In this document: positions 9,945-22,093 of the stretch, one piece after another
How positions within the stretch are numbered: position 1 is the first letter of the stretch
Layout: the number at the start of each line of letters is the position of its first letter
Assembly: GCA_003833135.1 (NCBI GenBank)
Contig: QZLH01000984.1
Coordinates: 8,199-48,720, forward strand
Source of the DNA: Oehlia diaphana
Taxonomy: Eukaryota; Glomeromycota; Glomeromycetes; Glomerales; Glomeraceae
Length of the DNA: 40,522 nt
Reading direction: 5' to 3'
Program-made: the position numbers and the translations under genes
The notes under the pieces: generated by a model
Told to the model about the DNA's origin: nothing
The model's database searches: none
Seen by the model: only the letters and a program-made list of their open reading frames with translations

Positions 9945-11019
9945 TTAAATGAAAGAGGACCCATTGAAAAATTGATTAATAAATGGATCATTCGTAATCG
10001 GCTGTTGGGGGAGGTTTGTAATTAGACTTATTACATCTTCATTATTGGTTGACACATTAATTTGGCGTCTGTTTCTTCTTCGTCTTCTAAGTTGGTAGCG
10101 TCTTCTCATTTGATTAATATTTCTTAAGGGTCGTACTCTAAGTGTTAGGACAGTGATAGGCGTCGTTTGAAAACTATATTATTATTAATTGAATCGAAAA
10201 TAGATTAACAGTTAATATGTGAAAATAATTATAAATTTATATCTTACTGAAATAATATTCCCTAATCCCTATTTACCTTAAAAAACTTCCTTGGCCTGAA
10301 AAATTATCAAATTTTGTTAAATTAGATTTACCATTTTCGCAGCCACCTTTAGATGAATATTCGTGTGGCTGATAAATATGCGGATCAGCTTTAAAGTCTA
10401 TTTGAAGTGCTTTTGGTTCAGGATGAAATGGAATGAATTGTTTATTTAAAGTCAAATTATTGAGATATTTTAAATTCTTTTTCTGAATCTTGACATGATT
10501 TATCACGTGATAAACTGCGGAGAGAAAATGAAACAATTTCGTGACATCTTCTTTGGAATATAATTCTTCATTAGTTTTAACTAATTGTTTGTGCCCTTTA
10601 TCTAATAAATAAGCTAACATGGATAAAGATAGGTCGGTCTCCCGGAATGATTTGATTTTCTGTTGAAAAGCGCGAATTCTATCAGCATCAAGTTGACCAA
10701 CGGTATGTTCTATTTCAAATTGGACCAGTTTTAAGTCGTAGCTTCTAAAATGCATCAATAATCTTTGAATAAAGTATTTTGATGTAAAAACTTTTCTTGC
10801 AATTAATTCTTGACATACTGGTATATCAATAAAAGTGTGACCTAATCTTACTGCGTGATATAACGCATGAGCTTTTCTATAATGTACTAATAACCATTCA
10901 GTCTTAGCATAAGGATCTTTGGCAATAACCGACCAATTTTGACAAGTCAAAGATAAATTAAGTGGATATCTGACATATTTAAATATCTTAATTTTAATTT
11001 CATTTTCAATATATTGCAT
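9945..11019 (-). CDS. F-box-like family protein, copy 1 (two exons)
   Basis: Spliced model: exon 1 11019-10277, intron 10276-10174, exon 2 10173-9945, giving 323 residues. Residues 5-45 look like a divergent F-box (E-I-K-I-K-I-F, then P-L-N-L-S-L-T-C-Q-N-W and I-A-K-D-P). In known families this motif binds Skp1 in SCF ubiquitin ligases. The middle (about 46-247) is family-specific, with R-L-L-M-H-F (86-91) and F-Q-Q-K-I-K-S (118-124). Exon 2 is strongly basic (R-rich 260-284, a likely nuclear localisation or nucleic-acid-contact stretch) and ends L-P-Q-Q-P-I ... G-S-S-F-I. The exon-1 frame stops five bases into the intron (AG|GTAAAT), so an unspliced reading would lose the last 75 residues. 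The splice is supported by exon-2 homology with the copy at 25882-26718 and by the same phase-2 junction in all three copies. The start context (ATTCAAAATGCA) is also shared. Substrate and partners are unknown. Confidence 0.75.
10174..10276 (-). other. Phase-2 spliceosomal intron, copy 1
   Basis: 103 nt, donor AG|GTAAAT and acceptor AATATAG|TTTTCAA. Removing it joins AG to T to make a Ser codon and keeps the frame to the stop at 9945. The acceptor flank is nearly identical to that in the copy at 25882-26718. Confidence 0.75.
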
Positions 11020-13200
11020 TTTGAATGATGATCTTGAATATGAATAACACGTATTACAATTATATATGTGAAGAGATTATGTATTTCAGAATGATCGATA
11101 AGGAGGAGTTAGAAATTATGATAATTTTTCTTTATTTTATTTCTTTTTTTTTTATAAAAAAAAAAATGAAAGAAAAACGTTACAAAATTCGAGGCATTTT
11201 ATATTTCTCAAACCGCCGATCAAATAATTATTTGAACGTTTCACTATAATTTAATGTTTCACTAAGCATAATTTAAAGTAATATTAAAATCAACGAAATA
11301 TTAATATATTTAAAAAAAAAATTTTTAAAAAAAGAAAATCTCAAACGGGTGGCGTTTTTTTTTTTTTTTGATTCAAGTGTAAACCGTCAATACTAAATGA
11401 TAAACACAAATTTACAAAAAAAAAAATGATGATTGAACAAGGTTTTGAATTTAAATGACGAAAATGATGCAAATAATGAGGCGTAAAAAAAAAAAAAAGA
11501 TTTTTATGTAATATCGTAGAACGGTTCAATTATTTTGAAAATAATAAAATAGACTGCCATTGTTTTATTATAATTTGTCTTCACCCTAAATAACTTCTAA
11601 TTTATTATACATAGTATAATAATGAAATACTTATCAAAGAAAAAGGATTTAAATAAGATGTAAAAAAAAGAAAAAAAAATCTCATCGAAAAAAAAAAATT
11701 AAAGGAAAAAGGCAATATTAAATCTATTTCATAAACTTCATAAACATTGCAGCAATTTGCGATGATTTTTTCGGATGATATGTCCGATACGTGAGAAACC
11801 AAATAAAGTTTTGTAATATGATAATTTAGATTTACAAAATATTTTTGTGCGTAAATCATAAAATTGAAGACAAAGAAAATTTATATAAAAAAAGCCATAT
11901 AGCAGGTTTTTAAACCTGAATTTCTATCGGGGGAACAATATTTAAATTGTCACATTAATGGATAAATATAAATGTCAATTTGAAAGTGATGATTAATGCA
12001 AAAGAAATGTTTGTACAATTATCACATTCACTGATTTTCCATAAAATGAAATAAGTACAACCTCTCACAATAATATATTTTGTACAAACCAGATAAATTT
12101 TAAAAGTCTTAATTAAATGTTCTAATCGCAACAAAAGAAAATATTAATGGGCGTACAAAATAATTATAACCAATACTAAGCGGAATCGTGAGGTAAATTT
12201 TTTTGTACAAACTTATTGAAACAATTTGGAACACTTAAATACTAAATATGCCGTATTAATTCTGAAGAAAACTTTAATTATGGTGATTAACGTAACATGA
12301 GGCTAAATTATTACCACATAAGCTTTGTGCACATCGCTGATCCAACTTCACCTTATTTGAATAACTTAATGATTCCCCCTCACATTTTACCTAAGGTTTA
12401 ATTTATTTACTTATATTTTGTGGATCTTTTTTCCAAATTAAAAATAGTTGAAAAGTTAAAATAAAAGCCTAAGAAACAATAATATAATAATTTAAAGAGA
12501 AAATAAAATTTTACGTGTTTAATTCATAACTTCTGTGGTGCCAAAACGTTTCCTTTACAAATATAAATTTCTCCCACATTAGTGTATGAAAAATATGAGC
12601 ATCATATTTATGCACTACTTATTATTGACGTCATTGATGAATAAATATTCTTTTTTGACATAAAGTCCCGATAAAAAAAGAAATCTTCCATCTATAATCC
12701 GAAACACCATTAATCATAAACTGTATTTTTGTGTGATCGTTGTATTGTATCACAAACATTTTGTATAATACTATAATTAAAAAAAACATCATAAAAATTT
12801 TTCATTTGAACCTTATTTATGTATTAGCATATATAAGAATATGCAAAATTACATCATATTATTTTCGATATTGTTTCTTGCTCCAATCTCAAAATTTCTT
12901 CTGTTGGCGAAATTTCACATAATATTTCTTTAAGGTACCTTTTCGGTTATGTAACCAATTTACAATGAAAGAGTTTCATTTATATGTTACCAAAACGAGA
13001 CCTCCGAAATTCGGATACTAAATTTGGTCTTTAGATCGATGATCATATCTCATCTCAAAAGATTTAGAAATCTTGCTTTAATTGACTTGTCAAAACATTA
13101 TTCGCTTTTGTCTCGTATTTTTTTTTTCTTTTTTTTTTTCAAAGATCATAATTTCATACATATTATACAATTATAAATAATTATTACCTGAATGATTTAG

Positions 13201-13238
13201 TATACTGCATGCATAGTATATACTGCATGTATAGCATA
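13201..13238. repeat. Two-copy short tandem repeat
   Basis: TATACTGCATGCATAG is followed immediately by TATATACTGCATGTATAG, giving two near-identical copies of about 17-18 nt that are themselves partly palindromic. No associated gene. Confidence 0.6.
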
Positions 13239-14156
13239 AGAAGAATTTGTGTAACAAAAAGAGAATTATTTTTGCACACTAAAATTTTGTCATGTATCCC
13301 CAAAACAAAGTTGTATTTTACAAAGAACAATCAAAAATCTTTTGTGAAAAAAAAATATATGTATGTCGACCCTTCCTTGTAGAATTTATAGCCGAAATAA
13401 TGAACTTTTTGTCCTCCTGCCTCTTTTAGATTCTAATTAATTATATAATTATAAATTTTGAATTATTCGTTATTTTAAATACCTAAGGTAGAAACTGGCC
13501 GCAAAATATCTCTACAGGATCCAATTATTAATTTTTTTTTTTTTTATGATCGCAAGTTGTAATTATTTACTTTATTCAATACAAGGAACGTATTTTATAA
13601 ACATCCCCGTTTCTAAAAGATATAAAACAAAACTGAGTTCATCACGGGACCGCGGAATTCGATGCTACAGAAAATCCCTGTATGAATACATGTCAAAAAC
13701 TTGACATTATTCACAGCATATAATCTTATCATCTCACGTGATATTCACTTACCACAGTATATGTGAAACAATAAAAAAGCCTCTATGTGGGTCGATGTCC
13801 CTGCTTACAATTTTAGTCAGACACAGCGAAATTTTTGTAAATCACTACTGCGTTTGCGATATTGTTACACGGACCTCACTCTTTTATAATAAAACAAAAA
13901 AAAATAATTACTTCATTATTTACTTCATGCCAAATGTATCTTTTCGTACAATTACACCGTAATTGCTCGATAGGACTTTGCCGTCGGCGATATTAATAAT
14001 TAAAAGCCAAAGTTTGATTGGAAAATGAAGAGTAACTGCTATTTTGTAATTTTGTATTATCATTTTTCTTTTCAAATTATTTTTGTCATTCCCTTAAACA
14101 TGTATCACAAATTGTTTGCACTACTCCCGTGATTACAAATGCGAAATATATATATG

Positions 14157-14480
14157 ATCGGCGGGCCACAGATTTTCACCGACGCCGATACCGATTTTCA
14201 CGCCCCGTGATCTTACGCAGCAATAGCAAGTAAATTCCATCCCACGTGACCAGTGATGTTTAAGGGGGCGTGAAAAATAATTTTTCACCCCTAAAAATTT
14301 TGTCCCCAGAATACTTAAGAAAAAATGAAAACGGTGGGGTGTGACGCGGGTGACATTTTATGCAGGTCACGTGGGTGAAAATCTTGGGGCGACGCTGGGG
14401 AAGATCAGCAATAGCATATTCATTAATAGCGGTGAGATATAATTGCGTGAAGAATAGCGTCGGTGACGGTGAGACGGTAT
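14157..14480. repeat. GC-rich non-coding island with TTTTCACC repeats
   Basis: A patch markedly richer in G and C than its surroundings. ATTTTCACC occurs near 14173 and inverted as GGTGAAAAT near 14373, with partly matching flanks (GGCGGGCCAC against GGGGCGACGC) and further GTGAAAAA/TTTTTCACC pairs inside. CACGTGACC near 14245 is inverted near 14365. AGCAATAGCA is directly repeated at about 14219 and 14406. This is best read as nested, decayed inverted-repeat transposon copies. I see no coding frame. Confidence 0.5.
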
Positions 14481-15244
14481 CAGCAAGGAATTAATGATTC
14501 ATATTTCAACGGTCAATCGGTTAAATTCATAGCTAGCCTGGTTAGCCTCAATGCTCTATTACGTAACAGAACCTTGGATATATTCCGCATTTCCGTATGT
14601 TAGTTCGCCAACAATGAAATTATTGATGCACAAACACATGCATCATATCGCAAAAAGATATAGTTAATCGATATAATGTAAAAAATTTTTTTTTTATTAC
14701 TATTACAGTAAATATTTTGTCCCATTATTATTATAGTTAATTAATTTTTATTGTCAATATATAGATTTAATTGATAATTTATGTTAATTTATTTACCATT
14801 TAAATTCTGTAGATGTAACAAAACATGACAGATAAAACAAATGAAAAGATTTGAAACTATTTTGTAAGACTCAAAAATCTTTTAATTGGTTGAACTTAAT
14901 TTTAATATTTGACCACAAATTTTAGTTCTAGCCGGAATTAGAATTAACCTTATTCATTATAAAATGAATATATAAAAAAGTAAATTTTACATCACTTTCC
15001 AGAAGATATAATTTGAAATTTACAGAATCTATTTTATAGTACCTGTTTTACCGGTTTTACCGGTCCCAATCTTTCGAAAATTAAGAAACGTTTATGTACT
15101 AAATAAATTTTCAAATAAAAGATAATCTGTTGAGGTTATGATTTTTTGTATACGTTATATTTGCATGGCATTACAATTAATGCACTAATACGAATTCAGA
15201 TATAATTATATCCTGTTAATAATTATTTTTACATATTTCTAGAT

Positions 15245-15597
15245 GGGTTCCTTAATATACAAAGCATAGGTGTACGATATTAACGTACGAACTGAGTTAA
15301 CGTTAACGCTATCACGTGACACACACTGTACGTTAAGGACGCCATGGATAATGAATAATAAAATATTCGAATAGAAAATAATTATCCAGCTGTCCGTAAA
15401 TTTGGATAAAAAAGTAGATATTTATGATATTTATTAATTCTTGACTTCATTATCTACTTCTCTAGTTATTAATTAAACATTTGCTGATCGGCAGTAATTT
15501 AATTCCGACCCGAAGGTTACGATCGGGACGCGATAGCGTTAACGTTAATTCCGACCAGTTACGTACGTTAATATCGTACACCCTCACTGTATGGAAC
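15245..15597. mobile_element. Inverted-repeat transposon (MITE) with ~50-bp arms
   Basis: The left arm GGTGTACGATATTAACGTACG (15269-15289, 20 of its bases quoted in part here as GTGTACGATATTAACGTACG) continues to AACGTTAACGCTATC. It is inverted at the right as GATAGCGTTAACGTT ... CGTACGTTAATATCGTACAC (to about 15582). Further out, GGGTTCC (15245) pairs with GGAACCC (15593-15599). An additional internal end (ACACTGTACGTTAAGGA, 15323-15339) matches the end of the element at 9157-9249. The locus may therefore be two small elements in opposite orientation or one composite. No transposase is present, so it would be non-autonomous. Confidence 0.7.
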
Positions 15598-17507
15598 CCC
15601 TGTTTCAACACGAGGATTTATTACATTGGCATTTTGCAGTAATTTTGGCAAACTTATAACGCCGGCCGGAATTAAGGAAATCTTTAATTATTGATTAACT
15701 TTCGGAATGACAACAATATTATGATATTCGCAGAGAGAAATTAAATTTCAGCTTAATTAGAACATTCATTAACAAATTAACAAAATAAATTGGTTAAAAC
15801 AGTTGAAGAATTATGGATTGTAAAACAGTGTTGTTTTTATTTTAAGAAAGAAGTATGTACAGAAAATATATGCTAACAAGTGTGAATAAAATTACCTCAA
15901 AGTTTTAACACTTTAACTCTTTTGAAAATAATAAAAATGTAATAATTAATTTTTTAACGCCATTGGTATTTACAAAATGGTAAAAGCTTTTAAGAAAATT
16001 AGAAAATTAGTAAATTAATTCGTAATTCACGAGAAATGAAAAGATTTTCGTTGATTTTACTAATAATTGGTGGGCGGCGGTTTATATGTTAATTTTTATA
16101 CATATTGGCTTGTACATAATTAAGCAAAGCAGCTCTGGTCTATATTATAATAATTCTAATTGCCATAAAGTATAATTGCCCAGCACTGATTGCAAAAAAA
16201 AATGAGTAAATATCCTCATGAGTTTTTAATGAGATAGTCAGAAGGTCAGGAATTTATTTGGTACTTTTAAAAAGTTCAAAATTTAATTAGTGTCAGTATA
16301 AATTTGTCTCAAAAAGCCATTTTAAAGGGTCAACATTCAATTATCACATATTAATACATGCGTAGCAAGATATTAGATACGACTATATAGTACGTATTAA
16401 TATATTTTTATTTTTATTTCTAAAAAAAAAAAATAAGGTTTCATGTGATAATTATAAAAAAGATTAAAATTTTGAATGAAAAAAGATTATCTTGACAAAT
16501 ATTTACTCACGTGCAGCCGAATATTTGGATATATTGCTGATGGATGATGGCAAACATAACTACATGAATACAAATATAGGAAAATAAGCATTATTTGTTT
16601 TATTTGTAAATGATGCATGATAAAACAAAAAGTGAAATGTGGTAAATAATATGCCTGAAAGAGATGAATGAAAAGCCTAAAATGATTCGTTACTTGAACT
16701 TCTAAAAGTTGTGTAACCATAAATCAAAAAAAAAAAAATTAGTTGATCATAAATAAAATTCAATTTAATCTTCCTAATCTCTTTTGTTTTTAGTTTTAAG
16801 ATTTCTTTTGATGTATAATAATGAATATACACATATAATAACCTTCAGTTGTTATATAATTGAAAGTTCCTGGCGGGGCAATTGAATAATTAAGAATTAT
16901 GAAACAAATAATGTAATTTATATAATGAACGTAATTATTATAGATGACTGATGTAAATCATTTAGATCTTACTGTGCATAAACTGTTTGAAACACTGCTC
17001 GTAAGATGATGTTAATGATAAATTTCTTTCTAAAAGAGTACATTGTAAAAATCTGAGGATTAGTATCAGTAGCCATACTTCTTTTATTTTTTATTTTTTT
17101 TATAACATAGATTTAAAAAGAAAGTTTAAAAAATGAATAAAAATAACCCTATAAAATTTCCGAATAAATAAGATATAAAATAAAAATAAAAAATAAAAAT
17201 AAAAAATTGTTTTTTTTTTTTGTATTTTGTATTTTGTAATTTTTTTTTCATATATTAACATTATACTAATGGAATATTTAGCTTACAAGATAAAAGTTGG
17301 CCGAAAAAGGAAAGATATAGATACTGAAGAATGAACAGGTGACATGTTTCTAAGTCCTAACCCTCATAACTATATAATAATAAACTATATAATAGTAAAT
17401 ATAATTCGTGAGTATATAATTCTCGTTAGACGAATGAAGAAACTAAAGAATATGGACTTTTGGCTTTTTGATTTCAGATATAAAAATAACCATTGCGTAA
17501 GAACTTT

Positions 17508-18503
17508 TTAAAAGAATGATGATCCATAAATCATTTCAGCCAATAATATATCATTTGGATCATCAATTGGTTGCTGAGGGAAACTAGCAATTGGTGCAGT
17601 AGGTTGCCTATTTGTTGTGTTCACAAGCTGACCAAGCTGAACATGACTTCCGTGTCTTCCACCAAAATTATCTTGTCCTCCGTAACTTCCACCAATCGTT
17701 CCGCCAAGTTTATTCTGTCTTCCATGTCTTCCTTCAAGTTTATTTTGTCTTCCGTGCCTTCCACCAAGTTTATTTTGTCTTCCATGTCTTCCATCAAGTT
17801 TGTTATGTCTTCCATGTCTTACGTCAAGCATTCTAGGCGTTCTAAAATATTGAGAAGAGATTAAAAAAAGTTATTTGATGGTATAAAAAAAATTTGATGT
17901 TATTGAAAAAATATTTGTTACTAGTTACCTTGGTTGTGCTAGGAAATTGATTAGTTCCAAAAGTTTAAATAAATCAATTTTATCAATTTCGTAATCAACT
18001 TTTGATAAATATCCACAAGTACTTGCTGATTGTGGTAACAAAGGTTTAATATCTTTCAATGATATCATTTGGGCATGGTTTACCACATGAGTTTCATATG
18101 CGAAAAAATGAAATAATTTTGTGTCATCTTCTTTTGATTTGTTAGCATAAACATGATAACTAATATAAGGATGACCAAAATTATCTTCCGTTTTAAGATG
18201 AATCAACTTTTGATCGTATTTGTCCAAGTGCATCAATAATCTTCGAAAAAAAAAAATTGGAACTGCGGCATCCTCAATTTTCGCGATTAAAATTTTATAC
18301 AATGATATATCGATAAAACTAGGTCCCAACCTTGCTGCGTTGTACAACGCATATAATTTTCCGTATTTTGTTATTAACCATTTTGATTTGACGTAAGGAT
18401 CTTTGGCTATACGATGCCAATCTTGAGAGGTTAAAATCAGATTAATAGGATGTTCTACGAATCGAAAAATATTTATCGAAATTTCGTCTACTGAGTTTTG
18501 CAT
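17508..18503 (-). CDS. F-box-like family protein, copy 2, with RHGRQNKL repeats
   Basis: Spliced model: exon 1 18503-17929, intron 17928-17842, exon 2 17841-17508, giving 302 residues. The N-terminus (E-I-S-I-N-I-F-R-F-V-E-H-P-I-N-L-I-L-T-S-Q-D-W ... I-A-K-D-P, residues 7-36) is the same F-box-like segment as in copy 1, followed by A-R-L-G-P-S-F-I-D and R-L-L-M-H-L (88-93). The middle is shorter than in copy 1 because the F-Q-Q-K region is missing. In exon 2 the Arg-rich stretch of copy 1 is replaced by a tandem ten-residue repeat (G-R-H-G-R-Q-N-K-L-x, about residues 199-240). The family ending F-P-Q-Q-P-I ... G-S-S-F-F follows. The ATG at 17831 would make exon 2 look like a separate 107-residue gene. 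The frame joins exactly through AG|GTAACT ... TTTTAG|A, so I treat it as one gene. Function unknown; the basic repeats suggest nucleic-acid or acidic-protein contact. Confidence 0.7.
17636..17831 (-). repeat. 30-bp coding minisatellite
   Basis: Five to six 30-nt units encoding the R-H-G-R-Q-N-K-L-(G/D/E)-G repeat, the last ones degenerate (a G-G-S-Y-G-G-Q-D-N-F insert, then R-H-G-S-H-V-Q-L). Because the unit length is a multiple of three, several other frames on both strands stay open here. Those extra ORFs are artefacts. Confidence 0.8.
17842..17928 (-). other. Phase-2 spliceosomal intron, copy 2
   Basis: 87 nt, donor AG|GTAACT, acceptor after a pyrimidine-rich stretch (AATATTTTAG|A). It occupies the same position and phase as the introns of the other two copies. 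Splicing reads A-Q-P-R-T-P-R and runs straight into the repeat exon. Confidence 0.65.
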
Positions 18504-21500
18504 TTTAAATGATTTTAAATTTTTAGGGATAAATAATTACTTTTTTTCAATTTTTTGATTTTAAAAAAGATTGAACACAGAAAAACGATGCCTATTTATA
18601 ATATTTATTTGTAGTACATAGTATATCCGAATATGGAAGCTGATGGAAAATAAATTTAAATTTCGAAAACTGCTGATTTTATAGATTTAAATAAAAATTA
18701 TTGTGCAAATAAACTCCGATCCTTTAATACATAATTAATTATATTTCTATGTCACAATCTTTTCATATTCATATATTTCGGACTGATCATATGAAAATAT
18801 ACCAAATATAATAAATTACGTAGTAGATGCGAGTATTTGAAATTTCGAGCCAGCTAAATATGTATTAATTACTATTAGTACTACAATAAATAATAAAGGT
18901 TTTTTTCAATTTTTATTTGATATAAATTTTATATTTATTTTATTTTATTACTTTTCATTAGGCGTTGGTAAAAACATTTCACAGCAGGAATTTCAAAGGT
19001 TGTACAACTTGGAATATTTTTTCTTTGTTATCATCAATTTTGAAAAATAAAAAATTTTTATTTACCAACAAATAAACAAAAAAATGAACAATCATCATAT
19101 CAAGTTTTTAAACTAGATTTTTGGTATAATATTTAATTTATGTATAACAAAGGATTGTAAATTGTAATACAAATATTAATAATAAGCATTAAATTAAAAA
19201 ATTATCATCATCAATAATCTTTTTTTTTTTTCTGAAATTTGTAAAAAAAAGCCACTCAAACTCCCCTGAATACATATGTAGAAAAGGGTTTAAATTTTTG
19301 ATTAAGCAAGCGAGAACTTACCTAATTATCATATAGTATCTATGTAACACAATTCTTTAACTTCTATTGTTTATAAAATCAAGCCTTTCACAAATTCCAA
19401 AAGAACATGCGATACATATAATAAACTTATTTTACAAAAATAATTAAGTTAAATAAATAAAATAAAGATAAAGATAAAACGATATTAATATAAAATAATA
19501 ATAAAAAAATTATAAATATAAAAAAGTTTCGGTATCGATCTTGCATATAAATAAATTACATATAATAAATTACATATAATAAACCCAATTTTGTTAGTAT
19601 ACAATTACTATTTATGTATGAGAAAGAACAATAGCAAACAATAGCAAATTATATATACAGTAAGTTTAGTTACGTGTAATAACAAACCTATTAATCTGGG
19701 TTGTGTTACGTTTCAATGCATAATGTAAGCAAGACCAAAAAATTGATTCCCATCATCCGGGCGTTTGATCGATGAGACAATGATACAAATTATCACTTTT
19801 ACCATTTTTAAAAACACGTTTCATTCTTTAACGCGTCAAGATCAAACCGTTCTATATATTTTAATGTGATTCCGCGCAAACTCAGATTCGAAAATTGCGT
19901 TTGTAGATCGATCTAAAATGGAAAGGCGGAAAAATTAGTTATTTACACGTTTTATTTAACCTTTTTTTTTCAAAATGCCTTTATTTATTACAGTCAATTT
20001 GTAGACACAAATTACAATCTCATTATATGCAATTAACAATGAATGCTGTATATATTATACATTACTACTTTTTTTATTATTTCATTAAAAAAAATCAATT
20101 GTCTCTGCGAGTACAAAAAACAAATATCTAATAAATATATTAAGTAATAAAGTTAGCGAAATGAATTTAACGTTTTACCCGATTTTTAGTAATATTTTAC
20201 GTTTTTTTGTGCTCGTTTTAGAATATTTTAAACATTCATCAATTGCAAAAGTGTAAATTTAAGGCTTTAATATTTTAGAAGATTATATTTTTTCACTGCT
20301 GTATTTTACACCAGAAAAAAAGAGAAAGCAATTCAGATTCATTTTTATAAATTGATAAATTGAGATTTTTATTTAATCCAACATAATGATCGTTCTACAG
20401 CTTGCTCATCTCAGTTTAATTTATATATTACACAATATATACTACGATCTTGGACTATTCCTATAAATTTAAAAACGTTCTGAATATTCTAAAAAAGAAA
20501 GCATATTAATTCACTGATGTCTCCAATTTTGTCCAAAAATTAATTTCAAACGTTTAGAATTACCGTGTCAATATGGACAAGATCAATCAGACGAAAAACT
20601 TCATACGTTCTATCTTAATAATATTCTATGTTGCCAGGCAACAAGAAGCATAAAAATTTTTGGGAAAGTTTTATCTTCTTTTCAGAGACATGTGTTAGAG
20701 AAAATTTGCTTCTCACAGAGCGACCTGACGTCTTAATGTGTTTAATTCCAATGTACATTAATCAACTATAATACTTTTATAAATGCGCTAAAACAATGTT
20801 TCCTGGTGTTCGGATATTCACTAATTTGTCGGGAAGAGATGCATGATTAGCAGCCATAATAAATTACCCTGTAGAAAATTTTACCCGTAATTTTTGTAAA
20901 AATTCCGTGAATATGATACATTTACGGAAATAACATGAAATAAAAACAGGGAATGATCTAATCCTAAAAAATCAATCAGTTTAGCAACCAACAAAAATAC
21001 TTTGCAATATCAGGCAGGTTTATTCCATTAATGTTAATCTAAACTCAGGAGAGATGAAAAATTATCACAAAAGAATTGATATAAAAAAATTTATTAAAAG
21101 GAAATAAAGTTTCGTGACACACAGAATGAATCGTCTAGCTAACTTGAAAATTAGATAAATTTGAGAAAGGTAGAATTGGGGCGTCTAATATTATACACTT
21201 TATATATTATTGTTCCGTTTTAACGGAGACCTGAAAAAAAGTTTTTTCACTATTTAGGTAATTTCCATCATTTCGTTATTTAGGGGGGTTTCGGTATGTT
21301 CCGTATGCTTTGTATGCTTTGAAAAGGCTGAAACAATATTATTTTTAATTTGGCCAAATAAAAAAACAAAGTTTGTTCATTTAAATTTTCCTTTTCTGAC
21401 ATGTTCAAAGAAAATTTTATTGTGTTTCTTGTACGCATATACGCATATGAGAACTAAATAAAGAAAATATTACACAATATTTTTATTTAACAAACACTTG

Positions 21501-22022
21501 TAACCTTGTAACCTTGCAATGTTTGATGTGACTTAAACACGATTTTTTTGTACCACATTAAAAAATTCGGAATTTTTTTATGAATATTATAATATTCGTA
21601 TTTTTATTTTTTATTTTACCTTACAAAAACAGTCTTTTTGTAATTTCTTGAAAAATTTTTTTTTAATAACAAACATTGTATTATTATTTTTGCATACATT
21701 TTTCAAGAATAAACAAATATATATATATATTTGAATATTATAAAGAGCCAATAATTAATAAAAATAATTTGTTACAAACAATTCAAGACTTTATAAAAAA
21801 TTTTTATCCGAATATTTCCATTATTTCTCCGTAGCTTTCGTAAAAATTCGTGAAAATGATGATACATTCACGGAAAAAACATGAAAATATAAAACACGGA
21901 CCAATATTTTTTACGGTGAGATAGATACCCTTTCAAGAAATATTTTATTATCATTTTTATACCGTTTATCATTACTTATTCAATTTATTACTTGATTTCT
22001 TGATTTAAAAAGAAATTTTACT

Positions 22023-22093
22023 ATCTCTCTAACTGTATTCTGGCTATATTTGCCTGAAACTTAATAATTTTAGAAAAGTACGGTTAGAGAGAT
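22023..22093. repeat. 15-bp inverted repeat / stem-loop
   Basis: ATCTCTCTAACTGTA (22023-22037) is inverted at 22079-22093 as TACGGTTAGAGAGAT with one mismatch and a loop of about 41 nt. It could be a very small or decayed inverted-repeat element. No gene is adjacent. Confidence 0.6.

Larger units (their letters stand above)
11020..17507. other. Long non-coding spacer
   Basis: About 6.5 kb without a supportable gene. Short ORFs at 11025-11249, 11341-11529, 11605-11859, 12740-12922, 13738-13962 and 16487-16720 span A/T tracts or start at non-ATG codons, and none has recognisable motifs. Features of note are a short tandem repeat near 13201-13238 (TATACTGCATG-type units), a GC-rich island at 14157-14480, and inverted-repeat elements at 15245-15597. 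The remainder is AT-rich. Confidence 0.5.

Noticed and set aside
13738..13962. 74-codon plus ORF
   Set aside because: Starts at GTG with no ATG, no recognisable motif and no supporting context in a long non-coding spacer.
17571..17864. Plus-strand ORFs of 97 and 74 codons and a second minus frame over exon 2 of copy 2
   Set aside because: The 30-nt repeat keeps many frames open. Only the frame that joins exon 1 by splicing shows family homology at its end.
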